Shown: positions 46,712 to 55,366 of the stretch, piece after piece
Layout: each line of letters opens with the position of its first letter
How positions within the stretch are numbered: position 1 is the first letter of the stretch
Assembly (NCBI RefSeq): GCF_000708205.1
Contig: NW_014575561.1
Span: forward strand, 318,299 to 382,298
Reading direction: 5' to 3'
Length of the DNA: 64,000 nt
DNA from: Mixia osmundae IAM 14324
Lineage: Eukaryota; Basidiomycota; Mixiomycetes; Mixiales; Mixiaceae
Made by a program: the position numbers and the translations under genes
The notes under the pieces: generated by a model
Database searches by the model: none
Seen by the model: the letters and a program-made list of their open reading frames with translations, nothing else
What the model was told of the DNA's origin: nothing

Positions 46712-46845
46712 GCTTGTGTGTCCGAGGGGTTAAGCAAGTGAATCCTTTTACATCGAGTGAACCCGACTAATCAGCTTAACACAGGGAGTTGGCCTTAAGA
46801 TCCAATGACCGCAGGGTCTCAGGCGTTCGAATCGCCTCGCAAGCA
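46712..46845 (+). tRNA. tRNA-Leu(UAA) with a 51-nt insertion in the D-loop
   Basis: Acceptor 5' strand GCTTGTG (46712-46718) pairs with CGCAAGC (46838-46844), discriminator A46845. D-stem TCC (46721-46723) pairs with GGA (46785-46787). Anticodon arm 46789-46805 has loop CTTAAGA with anticodon TAA (46796-46798); its only flaw is a C-T closing mismatch. Variable arm GACC/GGTC (46807-46818) makes it class II. T-arm AGGCG-TTCGAAT-CGCCT (46821-46837) keeps a good B box, and box A (TGTCCGAGGGG) is intact. A TTTTT terminator follows at 46850-46854. Between D-loop base 46733 and G46785 lie 51 extra bases. Without them the RNA is 83 nt, normal for tRNA-Leu. No intron sits at the usual 37/38 site. Confidence 0.85.
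46734..46784 (+). other. Intron-like insertion in the tRNA-Leu D-loop
   Basis: The 51-nt insert starts GCAAGT, has GACTAAT (46765-46771) 13 nt before its 3' end, and ends ACAG. These are the donor, branch-like and acceptor signals of the GC-AG introns in nearby protein genes; the CLC intron at 42739-42786 has the same GCAAGT and GACTAAT. Its ends are ambiguous by one base, because a G can be assigned to either side. A 7-bp complementarity (gttaagc 46729-46735 with gcttaac 46774-46780) spans the 5' junction. Confidence 0.75.
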
Positions 46846-46849
46846 ATTC

Positions 46850-46854
46850 TTTTT
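46850..46854 (+). terminator. RNA polymerase III terminator (T5)
   Basis: A run of five T begins five bases after the tRNA-Leu discriminator base, the usual place for Pol III termination. Confidence 0.75.
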
Positions 46855-47493
46855 GCGCCGTCCGGCTGCCCAGCTGTCCTTTTGCGCGCCGAAAATCGTT
46901 TCAGAGCCTGAAAATCGTCTGGGGAATCGAATGCTGCACGCGCGCGCGCATATTCACAGCCTCGCTGTCACCAAGTAGAGCGTTCGAAATGAATGTCCAT
47001 GCGAGTCACAACAGTGATCAGCCTGTCATCGTGTTGCCAAGGACTGTACAGACAGGTTTGACCGGAAATCTACCACAATGACCTTGAAAGCGTGTCAGCT
47101 GGCGCAAAACGTAAGAGAATCTCGCTCACAGGTCGCAATGAGAGCAGAGGAGTGGGGAACGAGCTCCTCTGTAGACCGCGTCAGCCCGTGTAGAACCTAA
47201 GTAACTGACTGACTCTTCTCGAGGTGGACCCATCCGTCTGCGACAGCTTGCACCGTGCAGCACTGCAGCGCTTCACGTGTAGGGACGGGTCAGCTATGAG
47301 TGCTCTGCCTACACTTGGCTGTACCTTCTGCACTCCATTGAGCCTTGAATCGTTCCGGTACATCTGTGGTGAAGCGAAGCAGGACACAAGCGACGACGGG
47401 TGATTCGGCCAAGCAAGCTGCAGTATCCTCTCCACGTAAGCTCTTTCATCCCGTTTGAGGGACTGACCATTGGCCGAAGACGTGACGAGCGTA
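46855..47493. other. Intergenic region without a supported gene
   Basis: About 640 bp. One 133-codon minus-strand frame (47181-47582) overlaps the end of the next gene. It shows no domain or signal peptide, so I do not call it. It might contain a 3' exon of the secreted-protein gene. No RNA gene or repeat recognised. Confidence 0.4.
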
Positions 47494-48089
47494 TTATGAC
47501 CGGCCTGCTGATATGTCAGGGCGCTCTGCCATTTTGTGCCTGGATCGTACAATAGTGACGGTAGGCTCGATATCCCATTCATCGTTGATCTCGATGATTG
47601 CGGTAGCCGTGGCAGGTTCTGTCTCGGGCCACGAAACGCTGAACTCGATATGAGCGCTGCTTGCTATCTCGGAGCCAGGCGTACTATCCCAAGCCCAGAC
47701 ATATCCCCTGTAATCGTGTAAGCGCCAGAACTGGGATCTGGCCACAGATGACATACTCCCACTGTATCTGAGCGAGACACGTGAGCAAGTATTTGATGAT
47801 ATGACTGAGTAGACATACATGCGATGTCGTAGGTTTGCGTGTCAATCTTGCGCGCATCCAATTTGTGATGAATGCGTGGTTGCAGGTTCTCAACGCAGTT
47901 AGACTGAGGCAGCGGCTTGTTTGCCGTGTTTGAGACTACAAGCAGCATATTCCAGCCCATGTCGAGCGATGAAGCAGAAGCCGCACCGAGCTGATATATC
48001 GGTGACGACGTTGGCAGGCTCTTGGTAGGAATACTACATGACAAGCCAGCTAAGAGGATGGAGGCAACTGCAAGGCGGTGGGAAAGCAT
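47494..48089 (-). CDS. Small secreted protein of unknown function
   Basis: The start MLSHRLAVASILLAGLSCS at 48089 is a classic signal peptide with a cleavage site near SCS-IP. The first exon continues ASASSLDMGWNMLLVVSNTA and NCVENLQPRIHHKLDARKI. A second segment reads VARSQFWRLHDYRGYVWAWD, then SSAHIEFSVSWPETEP and AIIEINDEWDIEPTVTIV, ending at 47494. The frame changes near 47820-47770, where a short intron fits (for example donor GTCTAC with acceptor GCTCAG), but a different donor would give an early stop at 47664. Alternating hydrophobic residues suggest a beta-sandwich. I recognise no family. Secreted, small and lineage-specific in look, it could be an effector or wall protein, which is inference. 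Confidence 0.55.
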
Positions 48090-48205
48090 AGTGATTGGCA
48101 ACGAAGGTGGGCAGACTGCAGACAGGATGACATGAGTGGAGCTCGCAAGACGCAGGTCGACGCAAGACGCGACGATGACGCTCTTACCTCTCGACTTTTT
48201 ATGCG

Positions 48206-49721
48206 ATGCGCAATCCACGACACCAGGGCAGCGAAGGCTTGACTATAGTGATCAAGCTAGGCGGGTTCCACTACAGCACAGCGTAGCCTTGGAAATATTC
48301 ATGCGTTGCTGCGCAGGCACCTCCTCCATCATCAACGAGTCGACATGGTTACCCCAGCTTGCTGTGCTGTCCAGTCTGGCAGAAACAGTCTGCGGCCTAC
48401 GCAAAGCGGGTCATCGAGTCGTCATCGTCAGTTCTGGAGCTATTGCTGTCGGCATGAGGCGCATGTCAGTCTACAAACGCCCAAAGATACTCGCAGAGAA
48501 ACAGGTTTGCGTGCACTCTAAACGTCCTGCATCCGCCTAACGTCAATGGCTGCAGGCGCTCGCGGCCATTGGACAAGGCCGCTTGATCGCCCTATGGGAC
48601 AGCCTGTTCACTCATCTTGATCAGCCTATTGCGCAAGTCCTGATCACGCGCAGCGACATTTCAGATGCAAGTCTTGCAAGACCAGTTTCGTAGCAGCTGC
48701 TAAGCTCTGTACGCTTGCAGAGACCGCGCTATCTCAATGCGACGAGGACGTTGACGGCGCTGCTAGCATCTGGCGTCGTACCCATCGTCAATGAGAACGA
48801 CACGCTTTCGGTTTCCGAGATCAAGTTTGGTGACAATGACACGCTCAGCGCGATAACAGCAGGCATGGTGGCAGCAGACTACTTGTTCTTGCTCACCGAT
48901 GTTGATTGTCTGTACACCGAAAATCCGCGCAAGAATCCGAGAGCAAAGGCAGTCACTGTCGTTCGCGATATCGAAGCTGTCAGGCAAATAGGCGCGTTTG
49001 ACTTGCACGTGCTTCAGACGACGCTGAATCGTAGCATCCAGTGAGTACGGCAACGCTTGGCTCGTCTCTAGGAACGGGCGGGATGGAAACGAAGCTCATC
49101 GCAGCCGAGCTAGCAATGGCAGCAGGCGTAGCTACCGTCATCACTCACGGCACGAAACCGGGCAACATCGTTCAAATAGTCAGTGCTGCACGAGATCCTG
49201 CTCGCGAGGGTCCGGACACAGAAGCAGACATCGACCTGGCTTCCTCCGTCGAACTACCACCCCGCGCGAGTCTAGACGAGGTTGCACTGCCCTTGCATAC
49301 GATCTTCATGCCTCGAGCGACGCCTTTACCCGATAGGCGATGGTGGGTTCTGCATGGTCTTGCGCCAAGGGGAAGGGTCATCATCGATGCTGGTGCGTAC
49401 AAGGCAGTCTTGCTGAGATCTCGCTACGACCAGTCGGAGGAGGACAAGCATGTTTCGGAAGCTGGCAATGGCGGCAGATTACTGCCGGCAGGCATCGTCG
49501 GTGTCGAAGGTGTCTTTGCAGCCGGACAAGCAGTCCGCCTAGCCGTGAGAACACAAGGGGTGGACACAGAAATCGCAAGAGGGCTAGCGAATTACAATTC
49601 GCAGGAGATAGACCGGATCAAGGGTATGAAGAGCTCAGAGATAGAAGCCACTCTGGGATACGTCGAGTCTGAGCATGTCATTGAAGCCATCACAGCTACA
49701 AGCGTTCCGGCTGCGCAGTAG
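48206..49721 (+). CDS. PRO1: Glutamate 5-kinase with PUA domain (proline synthesis)
   Basis: Five exons (48206-48260, 48317-48504, 48556-48666, 48721-48991, 49042-49721) sum to 435 codons with phases that all agree. Kinase motifs: [92 protein letters not shown] and THGTKPGNI. The C-terminal PUA domain is [47 protein letters not shown]. The enzyme makes glutamyl-5-phosphate, the first step of proline synthesis. Three of its four introns (48261-48316, 48667-48720, 48992-49041) need GC donors: TAG|GCGGGT, GAT|GCAAGT, TAG|GCGCGT. Divergent from the secreted-protein gene by 116 bp. Confidence 0.93.
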
Positions 49722-49810
49722 ATCGTACAGATGCTGCATGACACAGTACATTTCTAGAGACCGCTCGTGTTGTTGTCAATGTACACGCACTTCATGCTGA
49801 TGGTCGTGAT

Positions 49811-51264
49811 TCAGTCTTCTTCGCGTCCTACAGGATCGTAGGGATTCGTCTCTTCCGGCAAAGTGGGTCCGAGGCGGAGGAATGAGGGGAAGCTCGTGAT
49901 GCCATTGTACACGATCGTGCCTGTTCTCCTGATATAAGGAGGCGAAGTCTCACGAAGCCCGAGTCGACGTACCGTAGACGATGAACACGAAGCCAACGAT
50001 CTGAAGCAATCGGACCTCTTCCCAACCGACGAGTACGCTGACCGCCCAAATTCCCACTGTTCTAGATGTGTCTATCAAGCTACGAGCAGTCGCCGATAGT
50101 CGCCTCGTGACGCTGAGACCAGTCCAATTGAAGAGCGCGATCGAGAACATGATGGCGATGCAGAGGCCAAGGATCTGAGGGTCTGCGACGATCTGGTGCC
50201 AGCCAGCAGGCAGGTCGAAGTAGCCTCCCTGGTGGGATGGCTGTCTCCCAATCGCTGCCCAGAGTACTAGCATGAGGATCAACGTCATGATCAGTCCGAA
50301 GAAGCCTTCTAGCCCGACAGCAAAGAGCGGCGGAACGACGTAGACCGTCATGACTTTTTCTTCGATGACGAATTGCGATGCCGTGAAGACTTGTGCGAAT
50401 AGGATGATGAAGACGCCCACGAGACTCTTGCCTGCTTCTGCATCTTCTATTGCGCCTTTACCGCTGAGAGCGTTGGAAAGGCCGACGATAGCGACGCCCA
50501 ACATGACCACAAAGAGCGATGCGACTTGACTCTTTGTCAAGTTGCGTCCTAGGAAGAGATATGAGAACAGTCCGACCCAGAGGACGAGCGCTCCTCGTAG
50601 CATCTGCCCGTTGTATGAGCATAGGGTAGACAAATAGCAACGTAGGCTGACTTGGTATATTGAGACGGGTGTCAGGAACAGACCGACGTTCATCAGCGTC
50701 GTGCCCAAGATATCGCATCTGCTCAGACTCTCAGCGACGAGCAGCCGCAGATAAACTGAGCGCACAAGGCAGGCAGAGCGAAGAGGAACCGTCGCGGGCC
50801 GGTGAGCAACTTGCCGTCCGCTAGATCAGCTTGCGAACTCGCGTCCAGTGAGGCGGCAATGGGCGTGACAGCAGCGCCGTGTCCTCCCACAGGCGCACTC
50901 GAAGGACTCTTGATGAGCATCGGATCGGTCGGTCCAGGCTCATCTGAGCTTAGATGGGCGGATTCGCCCAACGCAACGCCTCGTCTGCTTGTCCCGAGTG
51001 ATGTGAGGATGCTGAAGGCTAGCAAACCTGCATTCGGAACATGAGCAATCCGCCGAGAAGGAGGCGAGATGGCTTGCAGAGTATCTCGCCTGCAAACATG
51101 TTGGCACTCTGCCATGTTGGCTGCTCGAATAGCTTGGGATGGACACTATCGCAGTCGGCTACACAGATGTTGTCCTGCAGTTTTGTGAGGAGCGAGTTGG
51201 CGCAACCGGTGACGAGCATGCCGACGACGAGAACGGGCACCAGCGTGGTGCTGCCATGGCTCAT
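49811..51264 (-). CDS. SLC35F6-like membrane transporter (drug/metabolite transporter superfamily)
   Basis: Start MSHGSTTLVPVLVVGMLVTG at 51264, followed by CANSLLTKLQDNICV, the SLC35F6 N-terminus; a longer open frame upstream lacks homology. Later exons give ILGTTLMNVGLFLTPVSIYQ joined to MLRGALVLWVGLFSYLFLGR, VASLFVVMLGVAIVGLSNAL, VFTASQFVIEEKVM, GLCIAIMFSIALFNWTGLSV and VTRRLSATARSLIDTSRT. About ten membrane spans are likely. The last exon continues VYGTIVYNGITSFPSFLR and ends PYDPVGREED at 49811, joined by a GT-AG intron. The human homologue is reported in lysosome and mitochondria with no settled substrate. Confidence 0.85.
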
Positions 51265-51485
51265 GCTGGCCTCGAAAGGCGAGGGTGCAAGGCGGCGCCG
51301 AGTTGGCTTCGAGATAGAAAATGACGCGATGCCATTCCGAATTCTATCGAGGACAATCTCGAGATCGACCCTCCATCGTCGAGACCAGCGCGTGACGATA
51401 CCCGACATCACCAGTCGATAGACAGACAGCTCCTCTTGCACTTTGTCCGAGCAAGTCAAACCACTTTAGAGGCAGAAAACCCACC

Positions 51486-52355
51486 ATGCCGTCGTGTGAG
51501 GCGACTGTCTACCTTTCCCCGCCTGATCTGACGCAATACATGCTTCAGCCAAGGGAAAGCGTACGGATCCCAAGCTAGCAGAAGAAGCCAAGGAAGAGGC
51601 AAAGGCTTCGTCAAAGGGTGGAGCAAGCGGGTGCGTCTATACCTCTGTGTATGACACTGGACCCTGTGCTGACCTGGCTGGCTCTATTCTTGCTGTTCGC
51701 GCGACACACAGCCAATGGACGGCCCAGAAGAGTGAATTACATTGACGAACGAGTCATACGTGCTGACGCTCGGGTGCAGGTGCTCAGATGGCTCAGATCT
51801 ACGAATCAAAGGGCGGTGACTACGAGGGCACAGCGGATTCTAAGAACGAACCCGAAAAGGGCGCACCCAAGGTTGTCGAGCCTCCATTCTGAGTATGAGT
51901 GATGAGCTCACAGAGATCATGAACAGGAGAAGCCGAAATCAGGAGGCGGCAATAAGCGCAAGGCTGCCCAGGGCAAAAAGTACGACGAGAGCAAGAAAGA
52001 GGATGATGATGAGGAGGAGGAGGAGGAGGAGGATGATGACGAAGAGGCGGAGGAGGAGCCAAAGGCAAAGAAGACCAAGGCTGCTCCCAAGAAGAAGCCT
52101 GCATCGAAGAAAGCAGACAAGCCAGCTTCGGCAAAGGCTGACAAGCCTGCAGCCAAGAAGCCAGCTTCTAAAAAGGCCGACAAGCCCGCTTCGAAGAAAG
52201 CGGATAAGCCGGCGTCGAAGAAGGCTGACAAGCCGGCCTCGAAACCTGCCTCGAAGAGCAAGTCCTCGACGACAAAGGAGTCAAAGCCGACCAGCAAAGC
52301 CAAGGCGCCCAAGTCGAAGGAAGCCAAGCCCAAGTCTGCCAGCAAAGAAGCTTGA
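51486..52355 (+). CDS. DUF5872-like protein with acidic run and lysine-rich repeat tail
   Basis: Exon 1 is only ten bases (ATG to 51495), then GT-AG introns. Spliced N-terminus: MPSSKGKRTDPKLAEEAKEE, SKGGASGQWTAQKSAQMAQI, YESKGGDYEGTADSKNEPEK. The KRTDPKL, GQWTAQK and GGDYEG elements are the conserved features of small proteins I associate with DUF5872, whose function is unknown. A later exon codes PKSGGGNKRKAAQGKKYDES, a run of Asp/Glu of about 20 residues, and a C-terminal tail built of repeats like KKADKPASKKADKPA, ending KPKSASKEA. The tail looks like histone H1 tails and should bind nucleic acid or act as a polycation. Convergent with nothing; tail-to-tail with the ABM gene. Confidence 0.75.
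52009..52260 (+). repeat. In-gene repeats: GAG/GAT run and KKADKPA-coding tandem units
   Basis: A trinucleotide run (gag and gat, about 52009-52060) codes Glu/Asp. From about 52110 to 52260 a degenerate unit of 21-27 bp (core aagaaggctgacaagcc) repeats six or seven times with frame kept. Such tracts change length easily by slippage. The mirror frame on the minus strand (Ala/Phe/Ser-rich) is a shadow. Confidence 0.8.
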
Positions 52356-52499
52356 GATCCGACCCTCTTGCACGCACAACGCAGGCCTACACTTGGGGCA
52401 TAGTCAATGACGGATCACGAAAGTTCTAGTCAAACGATACCATTTTCTGCCCCTCCATCTGATGCAATTCTTACAACTTGTCAAGTGCGAACCGGGTAC

Positions 52500-52993
52500 T
52501 CATAGCTTACTGCCAATCTCTGTGAAGAAGTGGATGATGGGCGCTTCCTGTTTACGCGCATTCACGCGCATTGAGCGACTTGTTCTACTTGGCGTCGGAC
52601 GCGCAGGACTCACAACGAGCAGATCTTCGTCCTTTGCGACCTTGCCGAGCGTCTGGAAGGCTTCTGTCCTGCCGTGCTCCTTGACACCCTGAGCACCGTC
52701 ATACTCCTCAAACACGGAAAAGGTTGTAGCTGCTCGATTTCAGTGAGCTGAGTGACCCGAGTGACTGAAGCTCACGCTGATCAAGAGATTTGACGGTTCT
52801 GTAGCTCTTGCATCTTGGCTCTTTGTCTGACTCGGCCGACGCTCGGACCTGTCTCTGCTTGTGAGCTCCATATTCGTTGGAAGGAGGTTTACAGTACCTT
52901 GAGCAGCAGCTCCTCTACACGCGCTGCTTTGCCTTCTTTTGGGATGATGCGCGCCACTACGACGATGGTGCCCTTCTCTGGAAGCCTGCCCAT
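52500..52993 (-). CDS. Small ABM-domain (antibiotic biosynthesis monooxygenase fold) protein
   Basis: Starts MGRLPEKGTIVVVARIIPKE at 52993. Exon joins give EELLLKVRASAESDKEPRCK, SLDQPTTFSVFEEYDGAQG and VKEHGRTEAFQTLGKVAKDE, then DLLVEAPIIHFFTEIGSKL. This is the ferredoxin-like ABM dimer fold seen in quinol monooxygenases and heme-degrading relatives; the pattern VVARIxPKxGK and FxxFEEYDGxxGVKEHxxTEAF is typical. About 120 aa. All introns placed are GT-AG. The reaction cannot be told from sequence. Its start is 84 bp from the THI20-like start, the tightest divergent pair here; co-regulation is possible but untested. Confidence 0.78.
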
Positions 52994-53076
52994 CTTAAAT
53001 ACTCGGATGTCGTCCGGTAATAAATGAGTTTTGGTCGATCCGAATTCCGAACAACGACGCGTTGTCGCTTCGACAG

Positions 53077-54966
53077 ATGACGACACCGGCACTGCTACCA
53101 GCAATAGGCAGCATGGCGCCCGTCCGCACGCTGACAATCGCAGGGAGCGATAGTGGCGGCGGTGCGGGCATTCAGGCTGATCTCAAGACATTCACTTCGC
53201 TCGGCACGTACGGTCTGACCGTCATCACAGCTCTGACCGCTCAAAATACTCTCGGTGTCGATGCGATCGAAGCCGTCAGTCCTGCCTTTGTCAGGCAGCA
53301 GCTCAAATCTGTACTCAGCGATCTCGGAGCGGATTGTATCAAGACGGGCATGCTTGCGAACAAAGACATCATCAATGCCATCGCAGACGCATTGGATGAA
53401 ACCTACGGAGCGCAATGGCCCGCACTGATTGTCGATCCCGTCATGGTCTCCACTTCTGGTCACAAGCTACTCGAAGATGATGCAATCGATGCCTTGAAGA
53501 CTCGTTTGCTCCCACATGCGACCCTTGTGACCCCTAACATGCCAGAGGCCAAGATACTCGCTAGCCTGGACACTCGCGACATTGATGGCCTCGCCGACGA
53601 GGAATTGATGCAGAGGTACTGTCAAGCAATAGCAGGCGCTGGCTGTGACGTGATCGTCAAGGGCGGTCATCTCAAGGGCGATATCGTCCTCGATCTCCTG
53701 TTCCAGCATGAAGATGACAGCTTCACGCGCATAGAGCACAGTCGAATCGAGACAACATCGTCCCACGGAACAGGCTGTACTCTATCTGCTGCAATATGCG
53801 CATACTACGCACAGACGCACAATGTCGAGCAAAGCGTAAGATCAGCGTCAGGCTACGTCCATCGCGCGCTCGCTACAGCATACCCAATGGGCAGCGGACA
53901 TGGTCCAGTACATCATACGCATAGCATAGAGCATCGTATTGTGCCTCTTCCCACTGCGCAAGATCCTTTCCCATTCACCTCAATGCTCATCGAAAGCTGC
54001 GATGATCTGTGGCAAAGGTACACGCGAACGAATGCCTTTGTGCGCGGCATCCAGACTGGCAAGCTGCCTGTCTCTGCCTTCGTGTACTTTTTACGGCAAG
54101 ACTACCTCTTTTTGCTCCAGTACGCACGTATCTTCTTGCTGGCCATCTTCAAGTCCACCACGCTTGAGGAAATGCAAGAGGCAGCTCAGACAGTGCTCAA
54201 CATCTTTCGAGAAGCCTCAATGCACATTGAGCGCTGTAAAAAGTGGGGCATCACAGAGCAAGAGTTCCACCAGACGCGCGAAGCCTTTCATACTGTGGGC
54301 TACACACGCTTTGTCATGAGCGAGTCCACCAAAGGTGGCTTGCTAGAACTCAAACTCGCTACTGCGCCCTGCCTCATCGGCTACGGTGTCATCGGCAAAG
54401 TCCTTGCAGCTGATCCTGCTACCAATACTACTTCAAATCCATATCTCGAATGGATACACGAGTATGCGGGCGAGGACTTCCAGCATGCTGTCGTGCTTGG
54501 CCAAAGCAGTCTCGAGAAGATCGGCAGAAAGCTGGTAGGATCTACAGAAGCTTTCGAAAACGCCAAAGCAATTTTCAGAGAAGCCGTCAAGCTCGAGATC
54601 GCATTCTTCGAGCAAGCCCTGCAAGAGCATCCCGAAGATCAAGAGATCGAGCATGAGTATGTGCCTGCCAATTGTGCCTCAGCTACTCGAGCGCCGCAAA
54701 CCAAACTTCATGCCGTGTTGTCCACGCCATTTATGAGTACTAGTGACACCTTCATGTCCGGCCGATGCTCGAAAAACGCCAGCGAAGCCTTCATCTCGCA
54801 GAGTAAGCTAGGCATCATAAGACTACGGTGTGATCGCATTGACACCAGACACAGCCTACATCATGTCCCTGTGTCTAGCAAGGTCAATGCTCAGCCTCTC
54901 CATGGCCCCAGCTTGCTGAAACTTCTCACGCAGGTGCATCGCCATGTCATTGAGCAAAGAGCTTAG
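53077..54966 (+). CDS. THI20: THI20-like bifunctional HMP-P kinase / TenA thiaminase-fold protein
   Basis: One open frame of 629 aa. The N-terminal ThiD domain has LTIAGSDSGGGAGIQADLKT, CIKTGMLANKDII, LIVDPVMVSTSGHKLL, VTPNMPEAKIL, VIVKGGHLKGDIV and the anion-hole TSSHGTGCTLSAAICAYY. The TenA domain follows: FVRGIQTGKLPVSAFVYFLRQDYLFL, ARIFLLAIFKSTTLEEM, APCLIGYGVIGKVL, YAGEDFQHAVV. THI20 phosphorylates hydroxymethylpyrimidine for thiamine synthesis and salvages base through TenA. Start taken at the ATG at 53077. The homologous part ends near 54660; about 100 further codons up to 54966 lack similarity and probably include a spliced or extended 3' end. Confidence 0.9.
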   Translation: MTTPALLPAIGSMAPVRTLTIAGSDSGGGAGIQADLKTFTSLGTYGLTVITALTAQNTLGVDAIEAVSPAFVRQQLKSVLSDLGADCIKTGMLANKDIINAIADALDETYGAQWPALIVDPVMVSTSGHKLLEDDAIDALKTRLLPHATLVTPNMPEAKILASLDTRDIDGLADEELMQRYCQAIAGAGCDVIVKGGHLKGDIVLDLLFQHEDDSFTRIEHSRIETTSSHGTGCTLSAAICAYYAQTHNVEQSVRSASGYVHRALATAYPMGSGHGPVHHTHSIEHRIVPLPTAQDPFPFTSMLIESCDDLWQRYTRTNAFVRGIQTGKLPVSAFVYFLRQDYLFLLQYARIFLLAIFKSTTLEEMQEAAQTVLNIFREASMHIERCKKWGITEQEFHQTREAFHTVGYTRFVMSESTKGGLLELKLATAPCLIGYGVIGKVLAADPATNTTSNPYLEWIHEYAGEDFQHAVVLGQSSLEKIGRKLVGSTEAFENAKAIFREAVKLEIAFFEQALQEHPEDQEIEHEYVPANCASATRAPQTKLHAVLSTPFMSTSDTFMSGRCSKNASEAFISQSKLGIIRLRCDRIDTRHSLHHVPVSSKVNAQPLHGPSLLKLLTQVHRHVIEQRA

Positions 54967-55366
54967 CCGCTTCGATCCAGACGTACCTACTCTTGTCGGC
55001 CACTGCCTCGGCACGGCAGCTAGTATTCGACAACTTGCTCAGGACCGCGGGGTAGCAGATGTCAGCAATGCGCAGCCCTCGGACATAACCAGTGCGTACT
55101 GCGGCTGGCTCATCGACATTGCTGTTTCCCGACCTCGTCGCTACATCCAGATAGCGATGTCGCTTCGTCTTCAGGAGCAGGAGATTATGTCATTACGAAA
55201 GTCAATTAATCGGGCAGGCCAGCATTACCCCTGCCAAGGAGACGAAGAAGCGCAGCAGATCGCAACGCACGAAAACGCCGCTCGCTTCGAGCGTGCTTTT
55301 GCAGACCAATTTGCTTTGTGTTGACAACAACAATCATAGACAGCAGCAAGTGCAAGATATTAGAGC
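54967..55366 (+). other. Region after THI20; one 126-codon open frame of doubtful status
   Basis: A plus-strand frame overlaps the end of THI20 (54944-55324; SKELSRFDPDVPTLVGHC, ITSAYCGWLIDIAVSRPRR). It matches nothing I know. It could be the real last exon of THI20 read in another frame, a tiny gene, or chance. The IMH1 stop follows at 55367. Confidence 0.3.

Noticed and set aside
46712-46845. Reading the tRNA as a decayed copy
   Set aside because: All arms, both internal promoter boxes and the terminator are intact apart from one anticodon-stem mismatch, and the insert has ordered intron-like ends; decay remains possible but less likely.
47181-47582. 133-codon minus-strand frame after the secreted protein
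   Set aside because: No domain, no signal, overlaps the end of the better-supported gene.
51917-52345. Ala/Phe/Ser-rich minus-strand frame opposite the lysine repeats
   Set aside because: Mirror of the KKADKPA and Glu/Asp tracts.
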